A stretch of DNA of 64,000 bases, taken from the NCBI GenBank assembly GCA_017451265.1, contig JAFSPU010000004.1, positions 60,576-124,575 on the forward strand, in the 5' to 3' direction. The notes under the pieces are model-generated. The model had not been told where the DNA came from. It was given only the letters and a program-made list of their open reading frames with translations, and did no database searches. This DNA comes from Clostridiales bacterium (GTDB lineage Bacteria; Bacillota; Clostridia; Saccharofermentanales; Saccharofermentanaceae). The position numbers were made by a program, and so were the translations under genes. Positions within the stretch are counted from its first letter, which is position 1, and each line of letters starts with the position of its first letter. Positions 1-11,591 of the stretch are shown piece by piece.

Positions 1-1
1 T

Positions 2-2083
2 CCTATATCTTTTACAGCCGTAAAATACCATATTTCATTCAAAAGCAAAGGGAAATCTGATTTCCAGAAAATCTTTCCGTATCTACGAGTCGTTCTCGGT
101 TTTATGGGCTTCTATTATGTATTGACTTTAGGTACTACATATCCTCATGCGTTATTTGTTACTTATTATTCTTTTGGGCCATGGACAGTGTTCTTCAGGC
201 TGGTTGGGGCATTTGTTATTTTGGCTTCGTTCATAATAGATTGGCCGGCCCTTATCAGTGCAATAAGAGAATTCCCGTCTTCGTATCCAAGAATGTATAA
301 GGTTACATTTGTTATATTTATATCTTTATTGTCATGTATGATTCTTGAGTATCAGGTCGGTAGCAAGATGAGAATGGATTCCAATATGGTGATATTTAAT
401 ATCCTATATTGGCTCTTAATTCAAGTGTTCTTTGATGTGATAACAAGGAATGTAAAGGTTGGGGCCTTTGTGAGTTTGGGATTAGCTTATCTTATTGGTT
501 TAGCCAATGATATTGTTTATCAGTTCCGAGGAAACTATATTATGTACGGTGACCTTACGGTAGTAAGGACAGCGTTGGAAGTTGCTGGAAACTACACATA
601 TAAGCCCGGCTTCTGGTTTTGGTTGGCGATTGTATTGCTGATATCGGGAATCGCCGTTACAGTGTTTCTTAAGTTCTCCAAGCGAGAGAAGCCTCAGTTA
701 AAGGAGTTACTTATACGTTTAGGAATCACGATTGCCCTAGTTGCAGGCGTTGGAGTCGCATTTACTACCGGATGGTTATACAACAATGTTTTCGGAGTGG
801 GATGGGATTATAATACCAACGTAATGCATACAGGGTACATCCCGTATTTCCTGAGCAATATGAACTCCATAGCTAGTGTTACGCTTGATGGCTATGAGGC
901 AGATTTGGCTTTACAGGCACTAGACTCGGCTTCTATTCAAGTGGGAGAGCATGCTTATCCTAATATAATTATCATTCAGAATGAGGCGTTCTCTGATTTA
1001 TCGATCCTTTTTGATATTGAAACTAATGCAGACTATATGCCTTTTATTCACAGCCTTACGGATAATACACGTAAGGGGTATCTGAACATGTCCTTGACTG
1101 GCGGACCAACTGCAAATACAGAGTTCGAGATATTGACTCGTTCTACATTGGGTTTCCTGCCGTATGGTGCAGTACCCTATACGCAATATGTAAACGATGA
1201 TCTGCCTACTGCAGTTCAGGTTTTGAGAAATCAGGCGGTACCTTATCATACAGTCGCATATCACCCGTATTATTCTTCCGGATACAGCCGCACGAATGTC
1301 TATAATCACTTTGGGTTTGATGAGATAGTATTCGAGAACAATTTCAGAGAAGACTTTCCTGAGGCTGATCTTCCTCGCGATTATTTGAGCGATTCCGCCG
1401 ATTACAGAAGGGTTGAGCAGATGTATGAGGAGTTCAGAAGTCAGTCTGACGATCCGTGGTTCTGCTTCAATGTAACTATTCAGAATCACGGCGGGTATAC
1501 TCAGGTTTATGAGCCGGCAGCAGAAGACAGGATATATGTTACTAACTTTGAAGCTACAGATTCTCTTAACAGCTATCTGTCTTTGATCAAGACCAGTGAT
1601 GATGCTTTCCGCGAGTTGATAGAATACTTCTCGCAGTGTGATGAGCCTACTATTATCGCTATGTACGGAGATCACCAACCTACTCTCGATAATGAAACAT
1701 ACGAGCTGTTGGAACCTTATGCTAAGGGTCCTATTTATCAGTACTATGTACCGTACATTATCTGGGCAAACTTTGATATCGAAGAAGCAGATACGCTTGG
1801 AGACTTGGAGAACGAGCCTGTTCTTAATACCCTGTCTACGAATTATTTTGCGAGCACGGTGTTCGAGACTGCAGGTGTTGAACTTTCTGATTACGACAGA
1901 TACCTTCTTGATCTGCATGAAGATGTGCCCGCAATAACGGCTATCGGCATTTGGGACAGTGAAGGTAACTATTATTCTTCGCCTTCGTTGACTCCATACG
2001 CGGATGAACTGACCGCTCTTCAAATGGTTCAGTACAATCTGATCTTCGATGATGAGAACAGATTGACGGACCGATTTGAGTAA
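2..2083 (+). CDS. LtaS-like membrane phosphoglycerol transferase / sulfatase-fold protein (5' partial)
   Basis: Membrane enzyme of the LtaS branch of the alkaline-phosphatase superfamily; relatives polymerise or decorate cell-surface polymers with glycerol phosphate on the outer face of the membrane. The frame is open without a stop from base 2, so the true start lies left of the window. The ATG at 104 falls inside a hydrophobic stretch and is probably internal. About six hydrophobic helices are followed by an extracellular catalytic domain. That domain shows NIIIIQNEAFSDL, then GGPTANTEFEILT with the likely catalytic Thr, and GDHQP as a metal-binding motif near the C-terminus. A terminator follows. 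The substrate is not decidable; a second, divergent family member lies at 52103-54301. Confidence 0.85.
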   Translation, partial: PISFTAVKYHISFKSKGKSDFQKIFPYLRVVLGFMGFYYVLTLGTTYPHALFVTYYSFGPWTVFFRLVGAFVILASFIIDWPALISAIREFPSSYPRMYKVTFVIFISLLSCMILEYQVGSKMRMDSNMVIFNILYWLLIQVFFDVITRNVKVGAFVSLGLAYLIGLANDIVYQFRGNYIMYGDLTVVRTALEVAGNYTYKPGFWFWLAIVLLISGIAVTVFLKFSKREKPQLKELLIRLGITIALVAGVGVAFTTGWLYNNVFGVGWDYNTNVMHTGYIPYFLSNMNSIASVTLDGYEADLALQALDSASIQVGEHAYPNIIIIQNEAFSDLSILFDIETNADYMPFIHSLTDNTRKGYLNMSLTGGPTANTEFEILTRSTLGFLPYGAVPYTQYVNDDLPTAVQVLRNQAVPYHTVAYHPYYSSGYSRTNVYNHFGFDEIVFENNFREDFPEADLPRDYLSDSADYRRVEQMYEEFRSQSDDPWFCFNVTIQNHGGYTQVYEPAAEDRIYVTNFEATDSLNSYLSLIKTSDDAFRELIEYFSQCDEPTIIAMYGDHQPTLDNETYELLEPYAKGPIYQYYVPYIIWANFDIEEADTLGDLENEPVLNTLSTNYFASTVFETAGVELSDYDRYLLDLHEDVPAITAIGIWDSEGNYYSSPSLTPYADELTALQMVQYNLIFDDENRLTDRFE

Positions 2084-2104
2084 TATGCAATAAGTCAGCA
2101 GCAG

Positions 2105-2131
2105 ATCCGGGGGTAACACCCCGGATTTTTT
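2105..2131 (+). terminator. Rho-independent terminator after the LtaS-like gene
   Basis: An 8-bp perfect stem (ATCCGGGG 2105-2112 with CCCCGGAT 2119-2126) is followed by a T run, 20 bases after the stop codon. Confidence 0.85.
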
Positions 2132-2179
2132 ATTTACGGTCTTGTGACTGTTTGTTCACAGAACGTAACCCTGGAAATA

Positions 2180-2209
2180 TTGAAGTCACAGGGACTTGCG
2201 GTGTAAAAT
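2180..2209 (+). promoter_or_regulatory. Possible promoter of the pilin-like operon
   Basis: TTGAAG (2180-2185) and TAAAAT (2204-2209) are separated by 18 bp, 45 bp before the first pilin-like start. The match is moderate and rests on position and boxes only. Confidence 0.35.
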
Positions 2210-2253
2210 CAAATTATATAGAGGATTAGTGTTATAAAGGCGGAGGATTGTTA

Positions 2254-2961
2254 ATGGTAAGGCTGACAAACAAGGTTCACAGACGCGGTAAGCGGGCGTT
2301 CACGCTCGTTGAGCTTATCGTTGTGCTTGTAATACTTGCAGTGCTCGCCGCGATGCTCGTTCCTGCGCTAACGGGCTATATAAAGAGAGCCAGAAAGGCC
2401 AAATATATTCAGAAGGCTGATGAGGCCCGCATAGCCGCTCAGGCAATACTGGATGAGTTTTATGCTTTCTATGGTGGAGATCTCAGCGAGGCGTTAGATA
2501 GTTCATCCAATACAGCTCAGAATGTTAACTGGTGGAAAGGCGATCTAAAGAGATACGGTGATGAAGTTCTTGAGCTGATGGGTTATGGCCGCGGTCGTGA
2601 AAATGGTGAGCCATATATTCTGGTTATCGGTGTCGGACATGATGAGGCTCCCGGACTGACTGATGCTCAGCGTAATCGAATCTACTATGTTGGTTACATT
2701 GAGGACCTCGGAGAGCCATCCTTGTTTTATGTTGATGGTGAGTGGACTTATCAGTGGCCCAGGGATACCGGAGATCTTATTATGATAGGTGATCAGAAGG
2801 GCATGAACAGGAATGTACTGGTAACAGATGAAGGAAATATACCGCTGAGATTTTATGTCATCTGCAACAGACGCGGCGATGATAACATCTGGTTGGCCAG
2901 TGCCTGGTCATCAAGGGCCAATACTTTGCAAGGCAATAGCCAGGGTTATAACGGATTCTAA
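2254..2961 (+). CDS. Type IV pilin-like protein with prepilin signal (GspG/PilA type)
   Basis: Secreted filament subunit candidate. The N-terminus has a short basic leader, then AFTLVELIVVLVILAVL, the class III prepilin motif with Glu at mature position 5 and a long hydrophobic helix. Position -1 is Ala rather than the usual Gly. The rest (about 200 residues) is a globular domain I do not recognise. The start is the ATG at 2254, because GGAGG (2242-2246) is 7 nt upstream of it; the in-frame TTG at 2248 is too close to that site. It is the first of four adjacent pilin-like genes and the only one with a large soluble domain of this type. Substrate and partner proteins are unknown, and no ATPase, platform protein or prepilin peptidase is in view. 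Confidence 0.8.
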   Translation: MVRLTNKVHRRGKRAFTLVELIVVLVILAVLAAMLVPALTGYIKRARKAKYIQKADEARIAAQAILDEFYAFYGGDLSEALDSSSNTAQNVNWWKGDLKRYGDEVLELMGYGRGRENGEPYILVIGVGHDEAPGLTDAQRNRIYYVGYIEDLGEPSLFYVDGEWTYQWPRDTGDLIMIGDQKGMNRNVLVTDEGNIPLRFYVICNRRGDDNIWLASAWSSRANTLQGNSQGYNGF

Positions 2962-2963
2962 AA

Positions 2964-3419
2964 ATGAGAAGAATTAGTAAGACATCTGCCGGCCGGAGAG
3001 CCGCCGATATACTTAAGGGTAACGACGGCACGAGCATCGTGCTCGTGACTATCATTGCGATCCTTGTTATCACCGCGGTCGTTATTCTGCGTATGAGCAC
3101 CAGTTCACTGCTGGCGGGGTCTGACAGGCAGTACAGACAGGATCAGGCTTATATGCTGGCCACCAGCATGGGTAATTCCTTAGATAATCTTATCGTCACC
3201 AAGACAATAAGACTTACGGATTACACTAACCCTAATGGAACTGTGCTTATTACTGATACCCCTTCGCTTCCGAAATCTTCCGTTACAGCTACGGTAACTC
3301 CTTCCGGGGTAGGGTATGTTCTGGAAGTGGAGGCCACGGTAGCCGGCGAAACGTATATTTATTCTGCTTACTACAGCAGAGCAGGAAACTCAGATAATTT
3401 TACGAGGCAGATATTATGA
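2964..3419 (+). CDS. Minor pilin-like membrane protein without Glu5 (PilX/GspK-like position)
   Basis: A 151-residue protein with one hydrophobic helix (about residues 26-45) preceded by a polar, basic leader ending GNDG. If cleaved after that Gly, the mature protein begins TSIVLV, so the conserved Glu at +5 is missing. Loss of this Glu is typical of the tip subunit GspK in type II secretion; here the same role is inferred from the cluster only. The remainder is Thr/Ser-rich and predicted beta-rich. It starts 2 bases after the previous stop and overlaps the next start (ATGA), so translation is probably coupled. Confidence 0.65.
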   Translation: MRRISKTSAGRRAADILKGNDGTSIVLVTIIAILVITAVVILRMSTSSLLAGSDRQYRQDQAYMLATSMGNSLDNLIVTKTIRLTDYTNPNGTVLITDTPSLPKSSVTATVTPSGVGYVLEVEATVAGETYIYSAYYSRAGNSDNFTRQIL

Positions 3420-3760
3420 GGCACATAAGCAAGACCGGCAGCATACTTGCGTGTAATTCCGGCGAGACCATTGTGGAGGTTCTCGTGGCTTTCACGTTGC
3501 TGTCCATAATAATGCTGATATTCTCCCAGGGTATTGCTTTTGCATCTAATGCCGAGTACAGGGCAAACAAGAACAGGGAGAATGCCGATGAGGCGCTTAG
3601 GAGGGTTCAGTACAGGCTGGCCCAGGGTGAGCGGGATGAAACTTTTTTGCAGATAATCGGAAAGTTCGCCGACCGAGTTAAGATTGAAAGATACAGCGAG
3701 AATATCGACGGACAGGAATATGTTTTTATCCGTTATGATGTATCTCCATTGGAAGAATGA
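3416..3760 (+). CDS. Minor pilin-like protein (PilV/GspI-like)
   Basis: A 114-residue protein. Its N-terminus contains SGETIVEVLVAFTLLSIIM: Gly at -1, Glu at +5 and a continuous hydrophobic helix, which fits a class III prepilin signal. The soluble part is short and charged. It overlaps the upstream gene by 4 bp (ATGA), and the next gene starts 1 base after its stop. The size and order resemble the small minor pseudopilins of a tip complex. The specific subunit assignment is inference. Confidence 0.7.
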   Translation: MRHISKTGSILACNSGETIVEVLVAFTLLSIIMLIFSQGIAFASNAEYRANKNRENADEALRRVQYRLAQGERDETFLQIIGKFADRVKIERYSENIDGQEYVFIRYDVSPLEE

Positions 3761-3761
3761 T

Positions 3762-4571
3762 ATGAGAAGGGTAAAGGACAGTAAAGTATCCAAGAGGGCG
3801 TTGACTCTCGTAGAGCTCGTCGTGGCGATGGCGCTGACGATGATCTTTGCTGCTGCGTGCATAGCGCTCATTTACCCCATCTCCAGGCTGTATATGCACA
3901 TTAACCAGCAGGCGCGCGTGCAGGTGATCGCCGATAACGTGGTGGATGCGCTGCGTGCCGAGTGCTCCAGAACTTACATGAGTTCCCCTGACGACGTGTG
4001 GATCTCGGATTCACCCTCGGTTGCGTATACTCTCTCGAGTGTGCCGCTTCCTTCTGCCCGCGGACCGGTGCTTATGATGAGACGCAATTACAATCATTGC
4101 GAGACGATCGCGTCCTGCTACTCGCTCAACAACGACGATTTCGATGCTTATAGTGTGGTTCTGGACGAAGAGCGCGCTTCTTTGGAAGATAACGGCCAGC
4201 CTCAGACAGGCGCCAACGGATCCACCGCAAGCCGTGCCATCTACAGGATGTTCGATCCCGCCGGAGACCCTGAACACCGCGATGCCAACGAGGGTTATGT
4301 ACACTTCGGTTACTTCGAGTCTGACCCTAATGCTTCAGGTCTCATTCTTCCCATCAAGTACTACGACTTCACTAACCCGCTTTCTTTCGCGGCTTACGGC
4401 GATTACGGCGTTTACACTGTAAGCCTGATGTTCCATGACATCCAGTGCACCACAGAAGAGAACGGCAATGCTCCGGCTTATGTACTGTGTGATGTCTCGG
4501 TTATGCAGGGCGATACTGCAGTGTATACCAGAAGCGACGTCGTTTTGTGCTTTGCGTCCCCTGTCGTATAA
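3762..4571 (+). CDS. Type IV pilin-like protein (GspJ/PilW-like)
   Basis: A 269-residue protein with the prepilin-type motif ALTLVELVVAMALTMIF directly after a basic leader (SKR); Ala is again at -1. A large soluble domain of about 220 residues, rich in Asp, Ser and Tyr, follows. I chose the ATG at 3762, one base after the upstream stop. The longer frame back to 3684 would lie inside the preceding gene and put the signal motif too far from the N-terminus. It is the last gene of the pilin-like cluster. Length and order resemble GspJ, but this is not proven. Confidence 0.75.
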   Translation: MRRVKDSKVSKRALTLVELVVAMALTMIFAAACIALIYPISRLYMHINQQARVQVIADNVVDALRAECSRTYMSSPDDVWISDSPSVAYTLSSVPLPSARGPVLMMRRNYNHCETIASCYSLNNDDFDAYSVVLDEERASLEDNGQPQTGANGSTASRAIYRMFDPAGDPEHRDANEGYVHFGYFESDPNASGLILPIKYYDFTNPLSFAAYGDYGVYTVSLMFHDIQCTTEENGNAPAYVLCDVSVMQGDTAVYTRSDVVLCFASPVV

Positions 4572-4608
4572 TCAGTTGTAAGACAATCTGATCTCGGGAG
4601 GGCCTTCC

Positions 4609-5235
4609 ATGAAGATTACTTATCTCGGTCACTCGTGCTTTAAGTTCGAGAAAGACGGTTTTGCTATGATCATCGATCCGTATAAGACGGGAAGTGTTCC
4701 GGGCTACGCTCCGCTTAAGGAACACGCCAATCAGGTCCTGTCGACTCACAAGCACGCCGACCACTTCGGATGGAGCGAGGTTAAGCTCGCAGTTACCCGT
4801 GCAGACACACCTTTCATGGTCAGTTTCATCGAGACATTTCATGACGATAAAAATGGTGCGCTAAGGGGCTTTAACAATGTTATAATTGTCGACGTGGACG
4901 GGTTAAAGCTGGTGCACATGGGTGACATCGGCTGCATGCTCGATGACGAGGATCTGAAGAAGATCAAGGGCTGCGATGTGCTCATGATCCCGGTCGGCGG
5001 CTTCTATACCATCGATGCCAAGCAGGCTAAGGAGTATGTGGACAAGATCGCTCCTAAGATCACCATCCCGATGCACTACAGAGGCGCAGGATTCGGTTAC
5101 GACGAGATCGGCACCGTGGATAAGTTCACGAAGCTGTTCGAGGAGACTGAACAGGGGCAGTCCGAGCTCGTTCTCGAGAAGAAGCCCAGAGGCCACAAGG
5201 TAATAGTAATGAGAGGTAAGAAGGCAGATGTTTAA
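4609..5235 (+). CDS. Metallo-beta-lactamase-fold hydrolase
   Basis: A 208-residue cytoplasmic protein of the MBL superfamily (UlaG/UPF0173-like small class). It opens [14 protein letters not shown], the usual first strand and hairpin. It carries the metal-binding THKHADHFG motif (HxHxDH) near residue 48, a later HMGD, and a His in [10 protein letters not shown] toward the C-terminus. The substrate is unknown. A ribosome-binding site GGGAGG sits ahead of the ATG. The 3' end overlaps the UPF0371 reading frame by 8 bp, so the two are probably cotranscribed. Confidence 0.8.
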   Translation: MKITYLGHSCFKFEKDGFAMIIDPYKTGSVPGYAPLKEHANQVLSTHKHADHFGWSEVKLAVTRADTPFMVSFIETFHDDKNGALRGFNNVIIVDVDGLKLVHMGDIGCMLDDEDLKKIKGCDVLMIPVGGFYTIDAKQAKEYVDKIAPKITIPMHYRGAGFGYDEIGTVDKFTKLFEETEQGQSELVLEKKPRGHKVIVMRGKKADV

Positions 5236-6712
5236 GGTCGGATTTGACAGCGAGAAGTACGCAGAGCTTCAGAGTAAACATATCAGAGAAAGGATAGAGA
5301 AGTTCGGCGGCAAGCTGTACCTCGAGTTCGGCGGCAAGCTGTTTGACGACCACCACGCATCAAGAGTACTTCCCGGCTTCGAGCCTGACAGCAAGATCAG
5401 AATGCTCATGAAGCTGCAGGAGGACGTAGAGATCATCATCGCCATCAACGCAGACGCCATCGAGAAGAGCAAGCGCCGCGGCGACCTCGGCATCACATAC
5501 GACCAGGACGTACTCCGTCTAATCGATGCATTTACAGAATTCGGTCTGTGCGTAGGCTCCGTCTGCATCACGCAGTACACGGGCCAGACTCTCGCAGAGA
5601 AGTTCGAGAAGAGACTGCGCCAGCTCGGCGTAAAGGTATATAAGCACTACCCCATCGAGGGTTATCCTTCCAATATCCCGCTCATCGTAAGCGATGACGG
5701 TTACGGCAAGAACGATTATATCGAGACAACTCATAAGCTCGTTGTAGTTACGGCTCCGGGTCCCGGATCCGGAAAGATGGCTACCTGCCTGTCACAGCTT
5801 TACCACGAGAATAAGCGCGGCATCAAGGCAGGCTACGCCAAGTTCGAGACATTCCCTATCTGGAGCCTCCCGCTGGCGCACCCCGTTAACATCGCTTACG
5901 AGGCTGCTACGGCCGACCTGTCTGACGTTAACATGATCGACCCGTTCCACCTTGAGGCTTACGGCGAGACTACAGTCAACTACAACCGCGACGTGGAGAT
6001 TTTCCCTGTAGTTAATGCCATCTTCGACAAGATCTACGGCGAGTCTCCTTACAAGAGCCCTACGGACATGGGCGTTAACATGGCAGGATTCGCGATAGTC
6101 GATGACGACGCATGCCGCGAGGCTTCTTAGCAGGAGATCATCCGCTGTTACTATCAGGCCAAGTGTGCTGTTAAGCAGGGCCTGTCCGACGGCTCTGATG
6201 TTAATAAGATAGAACTTCTTATTAATAAGACAGGTATAGATGTGGCTGACCGCCGCTGTGTAGGTGCAGCTATGGTGCGCGCTGATCAGACAGACGGACC
6301 TGCAGTAGCCATCGAGCTTGCTGACGGCCGCATGGTAACAGGTAAGACGACAGACCTGATGGGTCCTTCTTCCGCGGCTTTGCTTAATGCTCTGAAGCTG
6401 CTCGCAGGAATTGACCACAACATGCCTCTGATCTCACCCAATGTAATCGAGCCTATTCAGGATCTGAAGATAAATCACATGGGCAACCATAACCCGAGAC
6501 TTCATATGGATGAGACGCTGATCGCGCTGTCCATGTCAGCTACGACAAACCCGGTTGCAGAGCTTGCCATGCAGCAGCTGAATAACCTGAAGAATGCCGA
6601 TGCGCACTCCACCACAATGCTTTCCAGCGTAGATGAGAATGTGTTCAGGAAACTCGGGGTGAATATCACCTGCGAACCGGTCTACGCGACCAAAAAGCTT
6701 TATCACAAGTAA
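5228..6712 (+). pseudogene. UPF0371/DUF1846 family protein interrupted by an in-frame UAG
   Basis: The frame from the ATG at 5228 runs without gap to the TAA at 6710-6712, 494 codons, the usual length of the family as I recall it. It is broken by one TAG at 6128-6130 (codon 301). Upstream it reads [18 protein letters not shown] and contains [20 protein letters not shown], a conserved part of this family. Immediately after the TAG it continues QEIIRCYYQAKCAVKQG and ends in a conserved-looking domain. The protein's function is unknown. A single base change (from AAG or CAG) would restore the frame. Alternatives are a real nonsense mutation, a base error, or amber readthrough. No convincing start with a ribosome-binding site exists for the distal part. 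It is called a pseudogene provisionally. Confidence 0.7.
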
Positions 6713-6720
6713 TCTTATGA

Positions 6721-6741
6721 CCCGGCTGACGCCGGGTTTTA
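6721..6741 (+). terminator. Rho-independent terminator before ctsR
   Basis: The stem CCCGGC (6721-6726) / GCCGGG (6731-6736) with a TGAC loop is followed by TTTTATTTT. It separates the UPF0371 gene from the heat-shock operon. Confidence 0.8.
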
Positions 6742-6760
6742 TTTTATGCCAAAACCACTC

Positions 6761-6820
6761 TTGACATTCTTTGACTTTAAGACGATAATAGTAATATCAA
6801 AGAAAGTCAAAGTCAAAAGG
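6761..6820 (+). promoter_or_regulatory. Sigma-A promoter with CtsR operator repeats
   Basis: TTGACA (6761-6766), a 17-bp spacer and GATAAT (6784-6789) form a near-consensus promoter. CtsR-type heptads lie over and after it: TTTGACTTT within the spacer (6770-6778, reverse orientation), and tandem AGTCAAAGTCAAA at 6805-6817. CtsR is known to bind direct heptads of the (A/G)GTCAAA type, so the operon is very likely autorepressed and heat-induced. The ribosome-binding site AAAGGAGG overlaps the end of the repeats. Confidence 0.85.
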
Positions 6821-6831
6821 AGGACGCATAA

Positions 6832-7293
6832 ATGGCACGGCTCGTAGATGTTATCGAAGCAATGATTAAGCAGATGCTCGAAGAGAATAACGGCAGCGCC
6901 ACGATCAGCAGAAGTGTACTCGCAGAACAGGCGAACTGTGTACCGTCACAGGTTACATATGTCCTCTCCACGAGGTTCTCTACCGGCAACGGTTATATAG
7001 TCGAGAGCCGAAGGGGCGGCGGCGGACAGATCACGATCACACAGATCAAGCATACAAGCAGCGAGGACTGTATCAGGTCGCTTATTCAGGAGACGGGTGA
7101 CAGCCTGTCCCAGCAGGAGGCCAAGACACTGCTCATCAATGCGGTGGAGGTAAAGGCGATCGATACGAGACAAGCCACATCGATCATGTCGGCGGTCTCT
7201 GACAGGGCTCTCGCCAAGGTAGATACAGACATAAGATCACAGGTCAGGGCGGATGTATTCAGAAATGCACTCGCCGGACTGCTCATAAAGTAA
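6832..7293 (+). CDS. ctsR: CtsR, transcriptional repressor of class III heat-shock genes
   Basis: A 153-residue DNA-binding repressor of clp genes. The N-terminal winged helix-turn-helix (about residues 1-70) includes CVPSQVTYVLSTRF and the wing ESRRGGGGQITI; the RGGGG tip is the family's DNA-contact wing and contains the Arg that McsB-type kinases modify in Bacillus. The C-terminal dimerisation domain follows. It is the first gene of ctsR-mcsA-mcsB-clpC, behind a promoter carrying CtsR-type sites. AAAGGAGG precedes the ATG by 8 nt. Length is normal for the family. Confidence 0.95.
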   Translation: MARLVDVIEAMIKQMLEENNGSATISRSVLAEQANCVPSQVTYVLSTRFSTGNGYIVESRRGGGGQITITQIKHTSSEDCIRSLIQETGDSLSQQEAKTLLINAVEVKAIDTRQATSIMSAVSDRALAKVDTDIRSQVRADVFRNALAGLLIK

Positions 7294-7310
7294 GGGAAAG
7301 GAGAATGAAC

Positions 7311-7946
7311 ATGAGGTGTTCAAGATGCGGATCGCAGATAGGTAATTCATATGTAAGGTTTAACGGAGTGTTGCTGTGTGACAGCTGTGCCAGAGACCTT
7401 AAGATAGATGAGGTGTTCAGAAGACAGAACGCCCTTTTCGATCAGGCTTTCCCGATGCTGGATGAGTTCCCCGGAGTGTTCTCCTCGGGAAGTGACCTGG
7501 ACTTCGCAAATGCCAAGATCAGATGTCCCAGATGCGGAACAACTTTAAGAGAACTGGAGTCGGGCGGACAGCTCGGATGCATCGAGTGTTACAACACATT
7601 TAATGAGAGCATCACGAAGAATATCCTGAAGCTTCAGGGCAGCAGCGAATACATGGGAAGAAAGCCCGCACAGGCTTCCGAGATTGAGGCTTCGGAGGCA
7701 CCTGTACAGGAGGCTGAACCCGAGAAGAAAACTGAACCGAAAGCTGCCGCCAAGCCCGCTGCGAAGGCAGAGGCAAAAGCTGAGGCCAAGACGGAAGATA
7801 TCCTTGCCAAAGTGAAGGACGCAGACTTAAGCGAGCTCACTGACAAGGAGATAGAAGATGCCATGAAGAAGGCAGCTGAAGTGGAAGATTATGCTCTTGC
7901 TGTAAAGCTTAGAGATGAACTTAAGTCAAGAAAGGGGGAGAACTGA
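7311..7946 (+). CDS. mcsA: McsA, zinc-finger partner of McsB with UVR motif
   Basis: A 211-residue adaptor. Four CxxC pairs form two zinc fingers: CSRCGS and CDSC near the start, then CPRCGT and CIEC around residues 66-90. A C-terminal UVR helix pair (LTDKEIEDAMKKAAEVEDYALAVKLRDEL) matches the UvrB/UvrC motif shared with ClpC. Between them lies a low-complexity Ala/Lys/Glu/Pro linker (about residues 115-170). I chose the ATG at 7311, 7 nt after AAAGGAG; the ATG at 7305 is only about 1 nt from it. In Bacillus, McsA activates the McsB kinase and binds CtsR. Whether it can activate the unusual McsB encoded next is an open question. Confidence 0.92.
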   Translation: MRCSRCGSQIGNSYVRFNGVLLCDSCARDLKIDEVFRRQNALFDQAFPMLDEFPGVFSSGSDLDFANAKIRCPRCGTTLRELESGGQLGCIECYNTFNESITKNILKLQGSSEYMGRKPAQASEIEASEAPVQEAEPEKKTEPKAAAKPAAKAEAKAEAKTEDILAKVKDADLSELTDKEIEDAMKKAAEVEDYALAVKLRDELKSRKGEN

Positions 7947-7947
7947 T

Positions 7948-8966
7948 ATGTGGTACGAGAATGAAGGCAATAACAAGGACGTTATCCTCTCCACCAAGAT
8001 CGTATTAAGCCGTAACATTAAAGGCTTCCCGTTCCCTCCCAAGATGAGTGATGCTGACAGAGAGAATGTGCTCGGCATGGTAAGGCAGGCCGCAGGTTCG
8101 ATGAATCTGAATTTCGTAAGGACTGACGAGCTCGATGACAATGCAAAGGCAGACCTTTATAACCAGTTCTACTCGGGTTACGCTTTCCTGAATTCGGATG
8201 CCAAGACCGGTTACCTCATGAGCAGGACGGAAGGCCTCGGAGTTGTTATCAACTCCACTGACCATATCAACATCGTATCCATGGTTCCGGGCTCGGATGT
8301 CTACACAGCTTATAAGAGGGCGGATGATCTGGCAGTGAAGTTCGAGCAGAGCATGGACATCGCTTATACAGATAAGTACGGCTTCCTGACATCGCAGATC
8401 AAGTCTGTCGGAACAGGAATGCAGCTTCTTATGACACTCGCTCTTCCGGGTATCGAAAAGACCGAGGGCGCGGTACAGGTTCTCGCCAAGAGAGTTGAGA
8501 AATACGACTGGCAGATGATCCCCATGACGCATCATGACGGCCTGCGCGAGAGCGGCATCTATATCTTAAGCAACGTGGCCACATTAGGCGTCACTGAGCA
8601 GGAGATCATAGACAAGACACGCAAGGTCCAGGAGGATATCATCAAACTCGAGAACACCTGCCGCAAGAACATTTGCGCCAAGAAAAAGAGCATTGTGGAG
8701 GACCAGTACTACAGGGCCTACGCGGTTCTCTCCTACTGCAGGAGGATCGAGACTGCTGAGGCACTGACGCTCATCAACTGGCTCAGACTTGGCCAGAACT
8801 TTATCGATACATCAGACGCTGATCTTGACTGGAACAGGATCAACAAATTAACACAGAAAGTAAGACGTAACTATTCGGATGCAGCAGTAAAGGGCATGCG
8901 CCCCAAGGACAAGTCGTCGGCGAGGGCCAAGCTGATCCGTGACATTATGAAGGGAGGACAGGCAAC

Positions 8967-8970
<4 letters not shown>
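7948..8970 (+). CDS. mcsB: McsB-family protein, arginine-kinase fold with degenerate active site
   Basis: A 340-residue homologue of McsB, which in Bacillus phosphorylates arginines on CtsR and on proteins sent to ClpCP. The alignment frame is clear throughout (VILSTKIVLSRN, YGFLTSQIKSVGTG, ILSNVATLG, YYRAYAVLSYCRRIE), but key residues differ. The SRIRLAR nucleotide-binding segment reads TKIVLSR (residues 16-22). The NEEDH loop with its catalytic Glu reads NSTDH (102-106). The catalytic Cys of TSCPTNVGTG is Gln150. The GEGSEA loop reads HHDGLR (from about 195). The C-terminal phosphoarginine-pocket RD is also replaced. It is probably a pseudokinase or has changed chemistry. The start at 7948 follows GGGGGAG and lies 1 base after the mcsA stop. 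Confidence 0.9.

Positions 8971-11574
<2,604 letters not shown>

Positions 11575-11591
<17 letters not shown>

Noticed and set aside
6242-6712. A separate gene starting at the GTG at 6242
   Set aside because: No ribosome-binding site, and the sequence is the in-frame continuation of the UPF0371 protein across the UAG.
5228-6712. Genetic code with UAG reassigned
   Set aside because: One internal TAG is not enough, and TAG is still the apparent stop of two other genes; kept only as an alternative in the findings.
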